In this document: one piece after another, positions 1 through 5,329 of the stretch
Layout of the letters: every line of letters begins with the position of its first letter
How positions within the stretch are numbered: position 1 is the stretch's first letter
Origin: Candidatus Gastranaerophilales bacterium
Lineage (GTDB): Bacteria; Cyanobacteriota; Vampirovibrionia; Gastranaerophilales; Gastranaerophilaceae
Direction: 5' to 3'
Length of the DNA: 5,329 nucleotides
Assembly (NCBI GenBank): GCA_021205645.1
Contig: JAJPXE010000191.1
Location: 1-5,329, forward strand
Position numbers and translations under genes: made by a program
Notes under the pieces: generated by a model
Database searches by the model: none
Told to the model about the DNA's origin: nothing
What the model saw: the letters and a program-made list of their open reading frames with translations, nothing else

Positions 1-76
1 CTTTTAACGTATTCAATCAAAACTGGTTAAGGGGTGTGATTTCTATTCAGTTATGTAAAGATTATGAAGTGTTTTT

Positions 77-105
77 GTTACATCTTGGCAATTTTTGTTT
101 ATAAA
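77..105 (+). promoter_or_regulatory. candidate sigma70-type promoter for the 663-aa gene
   Basis: A -35-like GTTACA (77-82, 4 of 6 to TTGACA) is followed after exactly 17 bp by TATAAA (100-105, 5 of 6 to TATAAT). Initiation would fall near 112 and give a leader of about 57 nt that includes the Shine-Dalgarno site. A perfect TATAAT also lies at 149-154, but it has no convincing -35, and a start about 7 bp downstream would remove most of the ribosome binding site, so I prefer the upstream pair. The same GTTACA with 17-bp spacing is seen at the promoter of the divergent-end operon (5248-5276), which adds some support. In AT-rich DNA such matches also arise by chance. Confidence 0.45.
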
Positions 106-137
106 AGCACTTTCTATATATGTACAGGTGTATCGTT

Positions 138-169
138 AGGTATGTATTTATAATAGAAGGTATGTATTT
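138..169. repeat. 12-bp direct repeat in leader, overlapping the start
   Basis: AGGTATGTATTT occurs exactly at 138-149 and again at 158-169, a 20-bp period. The second copy supplies the GG of the Shine-Dalgarno site and the first base of the TTG start codon. A perfect TATAAT (149-154) begins at the last base of the first copy and fills most of the gap. Two turns of helix between copies would suit an operator for a dimeric regulator, but it could equally be a small duplication or slippage product. The repeat is seen directly; any regulatory role is inference. Confidence 0.5.
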
Positions 170-171
170 TG
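155..171 (+). promoter_or_regulatory. ribosome binding site and TTG start
   Basis: AGAAGG at 155-160 stands 8 nt before TTG at 169-171. This decides the start: in this frame a TAG stop at 154-156 closes everything further upstream, and the next in-frame ATG is codon 32, which would discard the Asn-rich leader and the F-x-G motif. The nearby ATG at 162 is in another frame, only 1 nt from the GG, and opens a five-codon ORF ending at 177-179, so it is a poor start. Confidence 0.7.
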
Positions 172-2160
172 AAAATTAACTATGTAGGTTCAAATACCGT
201 AAACAACAATCAAATCAATAATAAAAATAATAATTCCGGTAATCCGAATTTTAAAGGTCTTATGGATTTCCCCGGCATTGTTATGCAAGGGCTTGAAAAT
301 TCAGGATTTATCGGCTCATTCCTTGTACAGGACACACTGGGCATGACTCTCCCGAGAACAAGACAGGGACTCTATCGTGATGTCACTGATGATAAGAAAA
401 AAGATCTTAGAAACTTGAATTATAAAGAAGGAGCCGAAGTTTTTATCAGAGAATCTCTGTCAGGACCGCTATTGATGTTTTCGCCGGTTGCCGTTCTGCT
501 GCTTGGCAGAAAATTTGTCGGTAAATCTACTTTCACTAATTCTTCCATGATAAAACGACTTGGTAAAAATCTAACAGAAACAATTAAAGGTACTTCTCAT
601 GAAAGTACTAAAGCTCTCAAGAAAGATTTCTATAAACGCAATGTCACAGCAATGGTTCAAAACACAACCAATGCCGCAGATAAAACAGCTGAAACCGCTT
701 TCATTGACAATGTTGTTGAAAAAATTGAAAAATTAGACAGATACGATGCAAAAATTGCAACCAGCAAAGGCGCAAGGAAAAAAGCATTCAAACAAGCAAA
801 AAAACTTCATCAAAACAAACTTGTTGACATGTTTAATGATTTCCATAAGACACATTCTTCCGAATACTCTATGGTAAATAAAGTTAAACTTGACAGAGAT
901 GCTGTATTTGCAACAGACAAAACAATTGATGGTATGAGAGGTTATGCTGCTGACGCTTTGAAGAATAAAAATGCTGCAGATATAACGGAAGATTACACCG
1001 CAAAACTTCAAAAGAATTCTTTAATAAAACGCGGTGTTGTAAATGCTCTTGCTGCTATATCGACAGTTGCTTCGGTTTCAATAGTTCCGCTTCTGTATAA
1101 AATAATCAACCCTGTTCCTCCGGGAGCTCTGGCAGGTGACAATAATAATGCGCAGAATGCCGCAAACAAACAGAATTCCCAAAATACACAAAAATCTGCT
1201 CAAAATAAAAAACAGGACAAAAATGGTCAGGTCGCTTTCACAGGAAAACTTGATTCATTTGCAAAACATTTTGAATTTAACGGCACGCAGTTGACACCTG
1301 CCCTTATGACGACACTTGCAGGTGTAGGTTTGATTGGTCCGCGTGTACATACCGCCGTAAAACGTGCCCCTGAAGATCCTAATACTAAAAAGAAAGACTA
1401 TTCCGAAATCCCTGAAATCCTGACCAGAGATGTTATCTCCACAGGTGCGGTTACATTTGGCGTTCCTATGCTTTCTAAAGCTATTATCAGCAGTTATGAA
1501 GATGCCTCGGGATTTGTTCTTCAAAACAGACCGGACAAAAAGTTAACCACAGCTCAAAAAATATTGGATAAACTTAATCCGTTCAGCGGATACAGTCCTT
1601 ATGGATTAAAAGACCTTAATCAAATTTATGGTAATATCAACACTACCGAAAAATTAGGGGAATTCTCTCATTTTGTTAATAACAATAACGGCAGCTTAGC
1701 TAAAATATTTAATACTCTTGATAGTGGAAAAGAAGTTTTCTCTGAATTTGGATTAGACATTAAAGAGCTTTCCAAACAAAAAGACAGAAAAGCCGCTAAT
1801 AATACAATCATGGCTAAAATGACGGAAAATAAAGATTTTGCGGATAAACTTATAAATGTAATGAAACCTGCTAATGAAGGTAAGGCAAACAACATTCTTA
1901 AACGTGCAAGAGCATTGAACTCTTATACCTCATTTGTAGCTACTCTGTTCCTTGTTCCTGCTTTCTTAGGATTTGTTTTACCGGAAGTTGTTTATGGATT
2001 GACCGCTAAAAGACACAAAAAATTGCACGAAACCAATAATTCTCAAAATATCATGAACAATGCTGCTGCCGCTCAAACAAATAACAACGGTAACATTGAT
2101 TATTCAACTCTAAAACACGGCAATAGTAGTCAAACATTCGGTCATTTTAAACATTCATAA
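169..2160 (+). CDS. uncharacterised 663-aa protein, tandemly duplicated, probably membrane-associated
   Basis: I do not recognise a named family or function. The start is TTG with a good Shine-Dalgarno site. Residues 11-27 are Asn-rich and end in the F-K-G motif (28-30); there is no signal peptide. Hydrophobic stretches are at about 47-61, 97-113, 289-313, 376-390, 423-440 and 587-610; those at 289-313 and 587-610 are long enough for membrane helices. Between them are Lys-rich, probably helical regions (about 114-287 and 441-578). A low-complexity Asn/Gln/Lys linker (about 324-354) is followed by a second F-T-G (357-359). Residues 28-307 and 357-597 share several motifs in the same order, suggesting internal duplication. 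The tail (622-663) is again Asn-rich. The gene looks monocistronic and ends directly against the convergent GH57 gene. The Asn-rich leader plus F-x-G resembles other Gastranaerophilales proteins I recall, but that is unverified. The ORF is certain; topology is inferred by eye. Confidence 0.9.
   Translation: MKINYVGSNTVNNNQINNKNNNSGNPNFKGLMDFPGIVMQGLENSGFIGSFLVQDTLGMTLPRTRQGLYRDVTDDKKKDLRNLNYKEGAEVFIRESLSGPLLMFSPVAVLLLGRKFVGKSTFTNSSMIKRLGKNLTETIKGTSHESTKALKKDFYKRNVTAMVQNTTNAADKTAETAFIDNVVEKIEKLDRYDAKIATSKGARKKAFKQAKKLHQNKLVDMFNDFHKTHSSEYSMVNKVKLDRDAVFATDKTIDGMRGYAADALKNKNAADITEDYTAKLQKNSLIKRGVVNALAAISTVASVSIVPLLYKIINPVPPGALAGDNNNAQNAANKQNSQNTQKSAQNKKQDKNGQVAFTGKLDSFAKHFEFNGTQLTPALMTTLAGVGLIGPRVHTAVKRAPEDPNTKKKDYSEIPEILTRDVISTGAVTFGVPMLSKAIISSYEDASGFVLQNRPDKKLTTAQKILDKLNPFSGYSPYGLKDLNQIYGNINTTEKLGEFSHFVNNNNGSLAKIFNTLDSGKEVFSEFGLDIKELSKQKDRKAANNTIMAKMTENKDFADKLINVMKPANEGKANNILKRARALNSYTSFVATLFLVPAFLGFVLPEVVYGLTAKRHKKLHETNNSQNIMNNAAAAQTNNNGNIDYSTLKHGNSSQTFGHFKHS
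202..249 (+). other. Asn-rich low-complexity leader
   Basis: Codons 12-27 are mostly AAT/AAC, giving an Asn-rich disordered-looking stretch just before the F-K-G motif. A comparable Asn/Gln/Lys stretch precedes the second F-x-G at 1138-1230. Such AAT/AAC tracts are prone to length change by slippage, so length may vary between strains. Confidence 0.7.
250..1089 (+). repeat. protein-level repeat unit 1 (residues 28-307)
   Basis: First copy of a diverged internal duplication. Landmarks are F28-x-G30; G58-x3-P62-R63-x6-R70; KKKD at 76-79; a block with Y85, E87, E90, R94, S98 and F104; and S298-x-V300-A301 leading to V306-P307 within a hydrophobic segment. The distance from F28 to P62 (34 residues) is the same as in unit 2. 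The repeat is not evident at DNA level, so the duplication would be old. The unit contains about 170 residues of Lys-rich, probably helical sequence between its second and third hydrophobic segments. Confidence 0.55.
1138..1230 (+). other. Asn/Gln/Lys low-complexity linker between the two repeat units
   Basis: Residues 324-354 are dominated by Asn, Gln, Lys, Ala and Ser with no hydrophobic pattern, so this is probably a flexible linker. It separates the two related halves and, like the N-terminal leader, ends just before an F-x-G motif. Confidence 0.65.
1237..1959 (+). repeat. protein-level repeat unit 2 (residues 357-597)
   Basis: Second copy of the internal duplication: F357-x-G359; G387-x3-P391-R392-x6-R399; KKKD at 407-410; Y411, E413, E416, R420, S424 and F430; then S588-x-V590-A591 leading to V596-P597. 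From F-x-G to R399 the copies align without gaps (offset 329), and the Y/E/E/R/S/F block aligns without gaps (offset 326). The middle helical region is about 36 residues shorter than in unit 1, which accounts for the offset of 290 at the last motif. Confidence 0.55.
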
Positions 2161-4659
2161 TCATTTTAACAATTGCTTTGTCAATACACTTCTATCAAAT
2201 TTTGACATATAATCATCAATATTGATATTTAATCGTTTTGCAATATCAAATAATTGCCGCATAAGATTTACATCCGATGTGCAGTTTGTATTCTCAATCA
2301 TATCATCAAATTTTGATACAACTTTTGAAAAAAATAAATTCTGAGCCTCGGATTTGTCAACTTCGATATCAAGTTTTTCTATCACATCCAGTAAATCATG
2401 GGTTACTTCTGCCTGTTGATATTCCATACTGTATACAAGTCTATTGATATTCTGCGCAACTTTTTTACTGAATATTTTGCTTGTCGGTGCTTTATCTAAT
2501 TTAATACCAATCTTTTTTGCCTCAAAATTTATATCACCGGCAGTTTGTATTACTGTATCGTCTATAAAACCGTTTGAACTTGTAAATAATTCATTGAACT
2601 GTTTGGTTAAAGTATATTGAGCTGCTATTTTAAACTCATTTGGAATATCAAGCCCCAGTGCCTGCAAATGAAGCACCGAACCTTTACCCTCGCTGTATAT
2701 ATCCTCATAAGTTTTTGCAAACTCGTCTAATCGCTCTCTCATAAGGATTTGTAATATTTTTCTTCGTTCTTCTATAAATATATCTTTTAAAGTAAAATAT
2801 TCTTTTCCAAAATATGAATCAAGCGCACGTATAATTTCCGTTAAAGGATTTACCATATATATTCTTATAAGTTCTTTTTGAATGTCGGTAAAACCGCTGC
2901 TATATTCTTTTATTGCACAGTGGAAATCCCCTCCTGAATATTGAAGTAAAGCAAACATAAGGTTATGTTTTTCCAGTGTTACTTTAGATTGAATTTCTAC
3001 ATTGCCTATGACTAAATGTGTATCACCTTTTTGTATTTTTTTATAAGATTTTTTGCTGATTACATAGCAATATACTTCTTCTTCATCTCCGACTTCTTCG
3101 TATAATGAAGATACCGCCCAGAGGCTGACTATTTGTTTTTCTGTAATAACGGAAGGGCGCACAAAGCGTTCATAAATATCTCTGCCGTTTCCTATTTCTT
3201 TGTAGTTACTCTGAGCATTTGACAATATTTCCAGATAATTAGTTTCATAATCTTCATCAGTAAAATCTTTAGCAAGTTGTATAACTCTTGCGGCATATTT
3301 CATAATTTGCACGGTTTCAATACCTGAAATTTCACAGAAGAACCAGCCGCAGCTTGTATACATCAACATTGCCTGTCTTTGAATTTCAAGCAGCTTCATT
3401 GCATTAACCTTATCCTGTTCACTTAAATCAGGCAGGAAGTATTCTTTTTGGAATTTTTTAACATTTGTATAGCTTCTGTCAAGAATAACATCAATATAGT
3501 TAAATCTTGCATCAAGCGGATTTTTAAAGTATTTTTGTCCGAATTTTGTAAACAGCGGCGTAACACTGTCACGCAGATAGTCCATTGCATCACGCAGCGG
3601 TCTGCGCCATTTCTGGTTCCAGCCCGGGTAGCCGCCTGTTGAGCAGCCACAATCGTCGCACCAGCGGCCGACTCCGTGTGAACAGCTCCACGATGATACA
3701 TCTTTTATTTGTACCTGCCAGTCGCTGCGGTAGTTTTCAAGATATTCCGCATAATTTGTTACGGTCAATCCCGATTCTTTGACTTTCATCGCCATTACAA
3801 AAGATAGTGCCATATCTCCAAATTTTGTGTGGTGTCCGTAGCTTTCGCCGTCTGTTGCGATATTTACGATTTGCGGATAATTTCTATCATATGATATGCC
3901 GTCTTGAAGCCGTTTTAAGAACTTATTGCCATCACGAAGAAGTTCATCAAATGCAACTGATTTTGATATTGCACCGTCATAGAAGAATAAATCAATATAT
4001 TTGTCGGGTGCTGATTTGATATAATATCTGTATGAATGTGCAGGGTCAATATTTCCCCAGCTCACGTCCTGCCAGTTATTTTCGTTTAATTTTTTAACAC
4101 ATTTAGCTTGAAACGGTGAGAGGATGGTAAACTTTATACCGTTTTCAACAAGCACACGCAATGTATCATCATCAACGGCAGTTTCAGCAAGCCACATTCC
4201 CTCGGGTTTTCTGCCGAACCTGTATTCAAAATCTTTTATTCCCCATTTTACCTGTGTTTGTTTATCAAGCTCATTTGCAAGCGGCATTATTATATGATTA
4301 TAAACCTGTGCTATTGCGTTGCCATGCCCGCCGTGTTCTTCGACACTTTTTATATCTGCTTTTATAATCCTTTCATAAGCTGTAGGAGCAAATTCTTCCA
4401 TCCATGACAATAATGTTGGTCCAAAATTAAAACTTATGTGCTCATAATTGTTAACAATACTAATCACTTCGTTTTTATTATTAACAACTTTAGAGGTAGA
4501 ATTCGGGGCATAACATTCATTATTTACTCTTTCATTCCAATCGTGGCAAGGTAAAGCACTTGGCTGAAGTTCAATTGCCTCTAACCATGGATTTTCTCTC
4601 GGGGGCTGATAAAAATGCCCGTGTATAGCCAAAAATACTTCCCTATTCTTTTCCGTCAT
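2161..4659 (-). CDS. GH57-family glycoside hydrolase / glucanotransferase-like protein with DUF3536-type C-terminus
   Basis: Resembles COG1449-type proteins annotated as alpha-amylase/alpha-mannosidase, probably acting on alpha-glucans such as glycogen in the cytoplasm; no signal peptide is seen. The GH57 barrel covers about residues 8-310: HGHFYQPP at 13-20, GHGNA at 111-115, GMWLAE at 154-159 with E159 as the expected nucleophile, and TDGE at 269-272 with D270 as the expected acid/base. A Cys cluster follows (C326, C334, C337, C339, in SWSCSHGVGRW...DCGC). Next is the conserved AMLMYTSCGWFF block (430-441), then the DUF3536-like region (about 500-695), including FTLKDIFIEERRKIL. Length and motif order fit the full-length family, with no sign of truncation. 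The start is fixed by GGAG 6 nt upstream. It is the second gene of a probable operon, 15 bp after the exported-protein gene. Biochemical activity of DUF3536-bearing GH57 proteins is, to my knowledge, poorly defined, so the substrate is inference. Confidence 0.93.
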   Translation of the reverse strand: MTEKNREVFLAIHGHFYQPPRENPWLEAIELQPSALPCHDWNERVNNECYAPNSTSKVVNNKNEVISIVNNYEHISFNFGPTLLSWMEEFAPTAYERIIKADIKSVEEHGGHGNAIAQVYNHIIMPLANELDKQTQVKWGIKDFEYRFGRKPEGMWLAETAVDDDTLRVLVENGIKFTILSPFQAKCVKKLNENNWQDVSWGNIDPAHSYRYYIKSAPDKYIDLFFYDGAISKSVAFDELLRDGNKFLKRLQDGISYDRNYPQIVNIATDGESYGHHTKFGDMALSFVMAMKVKESGLTVTNYAEYLENYRSDWQVQIKDVSSWSCSHGVGRWCDDCGCSTGGYPGWNQKWRRPLRDAMDYLRDSVTPLFTKFGQKYFKNPLDARFNYIDVILDRSYTNVKKFQKEYFLPDLSEQDKVNAMKLLEIQRQAMLMYTSCGWFFCEISGIETVQIMKYAARVIQLAKDFTDEDYETNYLEILSNAQSNYKEIGNGRDIYERFVRPSVITEKQIVSLWAVSSLYEEVGDEEEVYCYVISKKSYKKIQKGDTHLVIGNVEIQSKVTLEKHNLMFALLQYSGGDFHCAIKEYSSGFTDIQKELIRIYMVNPLTEIIRALDSYFGKEYFTLKDIFIEERRKILQILMRERLDEFAKTYEDIYSEGKGSVLHLQALGLDIPNEFKIAAQYTLTKQFNELFTSSNGFIDDTVIQTAGDINFEAKKIGIKLDKAPTSKIFSKKVAQNINRLVYSMEYQQAEVTHDLLDVIEKLDIEVDKSEAQNLFFSKVVSKFDDMIENTNCTSDVNLMRQLFDIAKRLNINIDDYMSKFDRSVLTKQLLK
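3643..3684 (-). other. Cys cluster of the GH57 protein (C326-x7-C334-x2-C337-x-C339)
   Basis: Four cysteines lie within 14 residues, next to H328 and the conserved HGVGRW stretch, just after the catalytic barrel. From memory, related proteins keep the first Cys and the DCGC pair, whereas the position of C334 is more often a charged residue. The spacing could bind a metal or form disulfides, but nothing here proves either. The surrounding DNA (3601-3680) is about 65% GC, far above the rest of the gene. Confidence 0.6.
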
Positions 4660-4665
4660 TACTAT

Positions 4666-4669
4666 CTCC
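4666..4669 (-). promoter_or_regulatory. Shine-Dalgarno site of the GH57 gene
   Basis: Read on the minus strand, GGAG stands 6 nt before the ATG at 4659-4657. It sits wholly within the 15-bp gap after the upstream stop codon, which fixes the start and suggests translation from a shared transcript. The N-terminus then begins seven residues before the first conserved GH57 strand, as expected for a cytoplasmic member. Confidence 0.75.
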
Positions 4670-4674
4670 GAGTT

Positions 4675-5226
4675 TTATTTTATTTTTTCTAATTTTTCAA
4701 CATCAATCCACGGGTCACCCAGTGCTGTTGAAAAAACTGTTCCGGTAAATTGCACCTTGTCGCCCTCTTTTAAGTCTATTAGTTTTTCTGCCGCCGTTCG
4801 TTTTATAAACAACTTCATTTCAGAAAGCGGGATATTTTTATCGGTATCTGTTCGCATAATCAAGAATGATATATATGTTTCCGAACTTCTCATTGCAGGT
4901 TTATAATCAAGTCCGAGCGTTGCAAATTTATCAAATCTTGCTGATACATTTATTTTTTTACCCATATATGCAGTAGGTCTTTTGACCACATCTATGGGGT
5001 TTACGAGATTTGTAAGCGGTACGGTGTGTGTCTGTTCTTTTGCCGGTACTCCGGTTTTAACATCAGTCGGTGCGGTTGTTATCGGTTTCGTTTTAGCCGG
5101 CGGAGCCGTTGTTGTTGCGGCAATTACCGCCGTAGTAATTGCACCCGATGGGCAAATATATTCAGTTGCATTTACACCGGTACAAATAATCGTCAAAAGT
5201 AATAATATACTTAATTGTTTCTTCAT
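4675..5226 (-). CDS. exported 183-aa protein with probable OB-fold-like domain
   Basis: Function unknown. The N-terminus is a typical Sec signal peptide: two Lys, a hydrophobic core (residues 5-14) and a likely cleavage after V18-N19-A20. C15 does not sit in a convincing lipobox, so this is probably not a lipoprotein. Residues 29-70 form a Thr/Pro/Ala/Lys-rich flexible linker. Residues about 73-183 look like a compact beta-rich domain: GKKINVSARF (89-98), YISFLIM (118-124), EGDKVQFTGTV (154-164) and DPWIDVEKL (171-179), a pattern suggestive of an OB-fold. Mature protein would be periplasmic or surface-exposed, perhaps anchored through other partners. It is the first gene of a two-gene unit with the GH57 gene, although its product is exported and the GH57 protein seems cytoplasmic. 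The fold call is by eye; gene and signal peptide are well supported. Confidence 0.85.
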   Translation of the reverse strand: MKKQLSILLLLTIICTGVNATEYICPSGAITTAVIAATTTAPPAKTKPITTAPTDVKTGVPAKEQTHTVPLTNLVNPIDVVKRPTAYMGKKINVSARFDKFATLGLDYKPAMRSSETYISFLIMRTDTDKNIPLSEMKLFIKRTAAEKLIDLKEGDKVQFTGTVFSTALGDPWIDVEKLEKIK

Positions 5227-5232
5227 TTTTCT

Positions 5233-5237
5233 CTCCT
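5233..5237 (-). promoter_or_regulatory. Shine-Dalgarno site of the exported-protein gene
   Basis: On the minus strand AGGAG lies 6 nt before the ATG at 5226-5224. This is near-ideal spacing and supports this start, which also gives a normal-length signal peptide. Confidence 0.75.
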
Positions 5238-5247
5238 AACAATTGAT

Positions 5248-5276
5248 ATTTTATCATAACTTAAACAAAATGTAAC
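5248..5276 (-). promoter_or_regulatory. candidate sigma70-type promoter for the two-gene operon
   Basis: On the minus strand GTTACA (5276-5271, 4 of 6 to the -35 consensus) and TAAAAT (5253-5248, 5 of 6 to the -10 consensus) are separated by exactly 17 bp. Initiation near 5241 would leave a short leader of about 15 nt that still contains the AGGAG site. An 11-bp A-tract (T-run on the plus strand, 5298-5308) lies some 22 bp upstream of the -35 and might bend the DNA. No other gene is seen between here and the window edge. Confidence 0.5.
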
Positions 5277-5329
5277 TACCCTACCTGAACCACCGCATTT
5301 TTTTTTTTATTTTGAAACATTAAAGTTTA

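Noticed and set aside
3..104. Frame open from the left edge for 33 codons to a TAA at 102-104, possibly the tail of an upstream gene
   Set aside because: A run of this length is not rare when three frames are considered, the residues suggest no family, and it overlaps the candidate promoter. It cannot be supported without sequence further left.
169..600. GKS at residues 118-120 (RKFVGKST) of the 663-aa protein as a Walker A nucleotide-binding loop
   Set aside because: The full G-x4-G-K-[ST] pattern is incomplete (no Gly five residues before GK in the right place), and no Walker B partner or P-loop fold pattern is seen.
733..1895. Antisense ORFs within the 663-aa gene (733-1011, 1255-1524, 1668-1895, minus strand)
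   Set aside because: They are shadows of the real frame, with Cys/Phe/Ile-rich composition typical of antisense to Lys/Asn-rich protein, and no recognisable domain.
2161..2200. Intrinsic terminator at the convergent junction
   Set aside because: Only weak AT-only complementarity is visible near the stops and there is no GC stem followed by a T-run on either strand.
3423..3782. Overlapping ORFs on both strands around the GC-rich part of the GH57 gene (3423-3701 minus, 3448-3642 plus, 3585-3782 plus)
   Set aside because: Higher local GC removes stop codons in other frames. The GH57 frame carries clear conserved motifs throughout, and the others show none.
4982..5239. 85-codon plus-strand ORF that reads like a hydrophobic membrane protein
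   Set aside because: It is the antisense of the Thr/Pro/Ala-rich linker and signal peptide of the minus-strand gene; complementing Thr/Pro/Ala codons yields Gly/Val/Ala-rich hydrophobic sequence. There is no independent support for it.
5298..5308. Run of 11 T on the plus strand as a terminator T-tract
   Set aside because: No complementary stem precedes it on the plus strand and no plus-strand gene ends nearby. It is better read as an A-tract upstream of the minus-strand promoter.

Overview
The window looks like chromosomal DNA of a low-GC bacterium, most probably a gut-type non-photosynthetic cyanobacterial relative (Vampirovibrionia/Melainabacteria, order Gastranaerophilales) or something close to it. 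The pointers are the AT-rich composition (roughly one third GC by eye), standard code with good Shine-Dalgarno sites, a GH57/DUF3536 enzyme of a kind common in the wider cyanobacterial group, and a large protein that opens with an Asn-rich leader ending in a short F-x-G motif. I associate that leader style with this lineage from memory only. The assignment is an inference; no rRNA or marker gene is present.

Layout: 1-168 is a non-coding leader with a candidate sigma70-type promoter and a 12-bp direct repeat that runs into the start codon. 169-2160 (+) encodes a 663-residue protein of unknown function, starting at TTG. 2161-4659 (-) encodes an 832-residue GH57-family glycoside hydrolase/glucanotransferase-like protein with a DUF3536-type C-terminal region. 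4675-5226 (-) encodes a 183-residue exported protein with a signal peptide, a Thr/Pro/Ala linker and a probable OB-fold-like domain. 5227-5329 holds its ribosome binding site, a candidate promoter and an A-tract (as read on the minus strand).

The two minus-strand genes are 15 bp apart and look like one operon, with the exported protein first. The plus-strand gene converges on this operon with no spacer: its TAA is immediately followed by the complement of the GH57 TGA.

The most interesting observation is inside the 663-residue protein. It appears to be a diverged tandem duplication: five motifs (F-x-G; G-x3-P-R-x6-R; KKKD; a Y/E/E/R/S/F block; a hydrophobic S-x-V-A...V-P block) occur twice in the same order, and each copy is preceded by an Asn-rich stretch. 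I do not recognise it as a named family. No mobile element, CRISPR array, tRNA or rRNA was seen.
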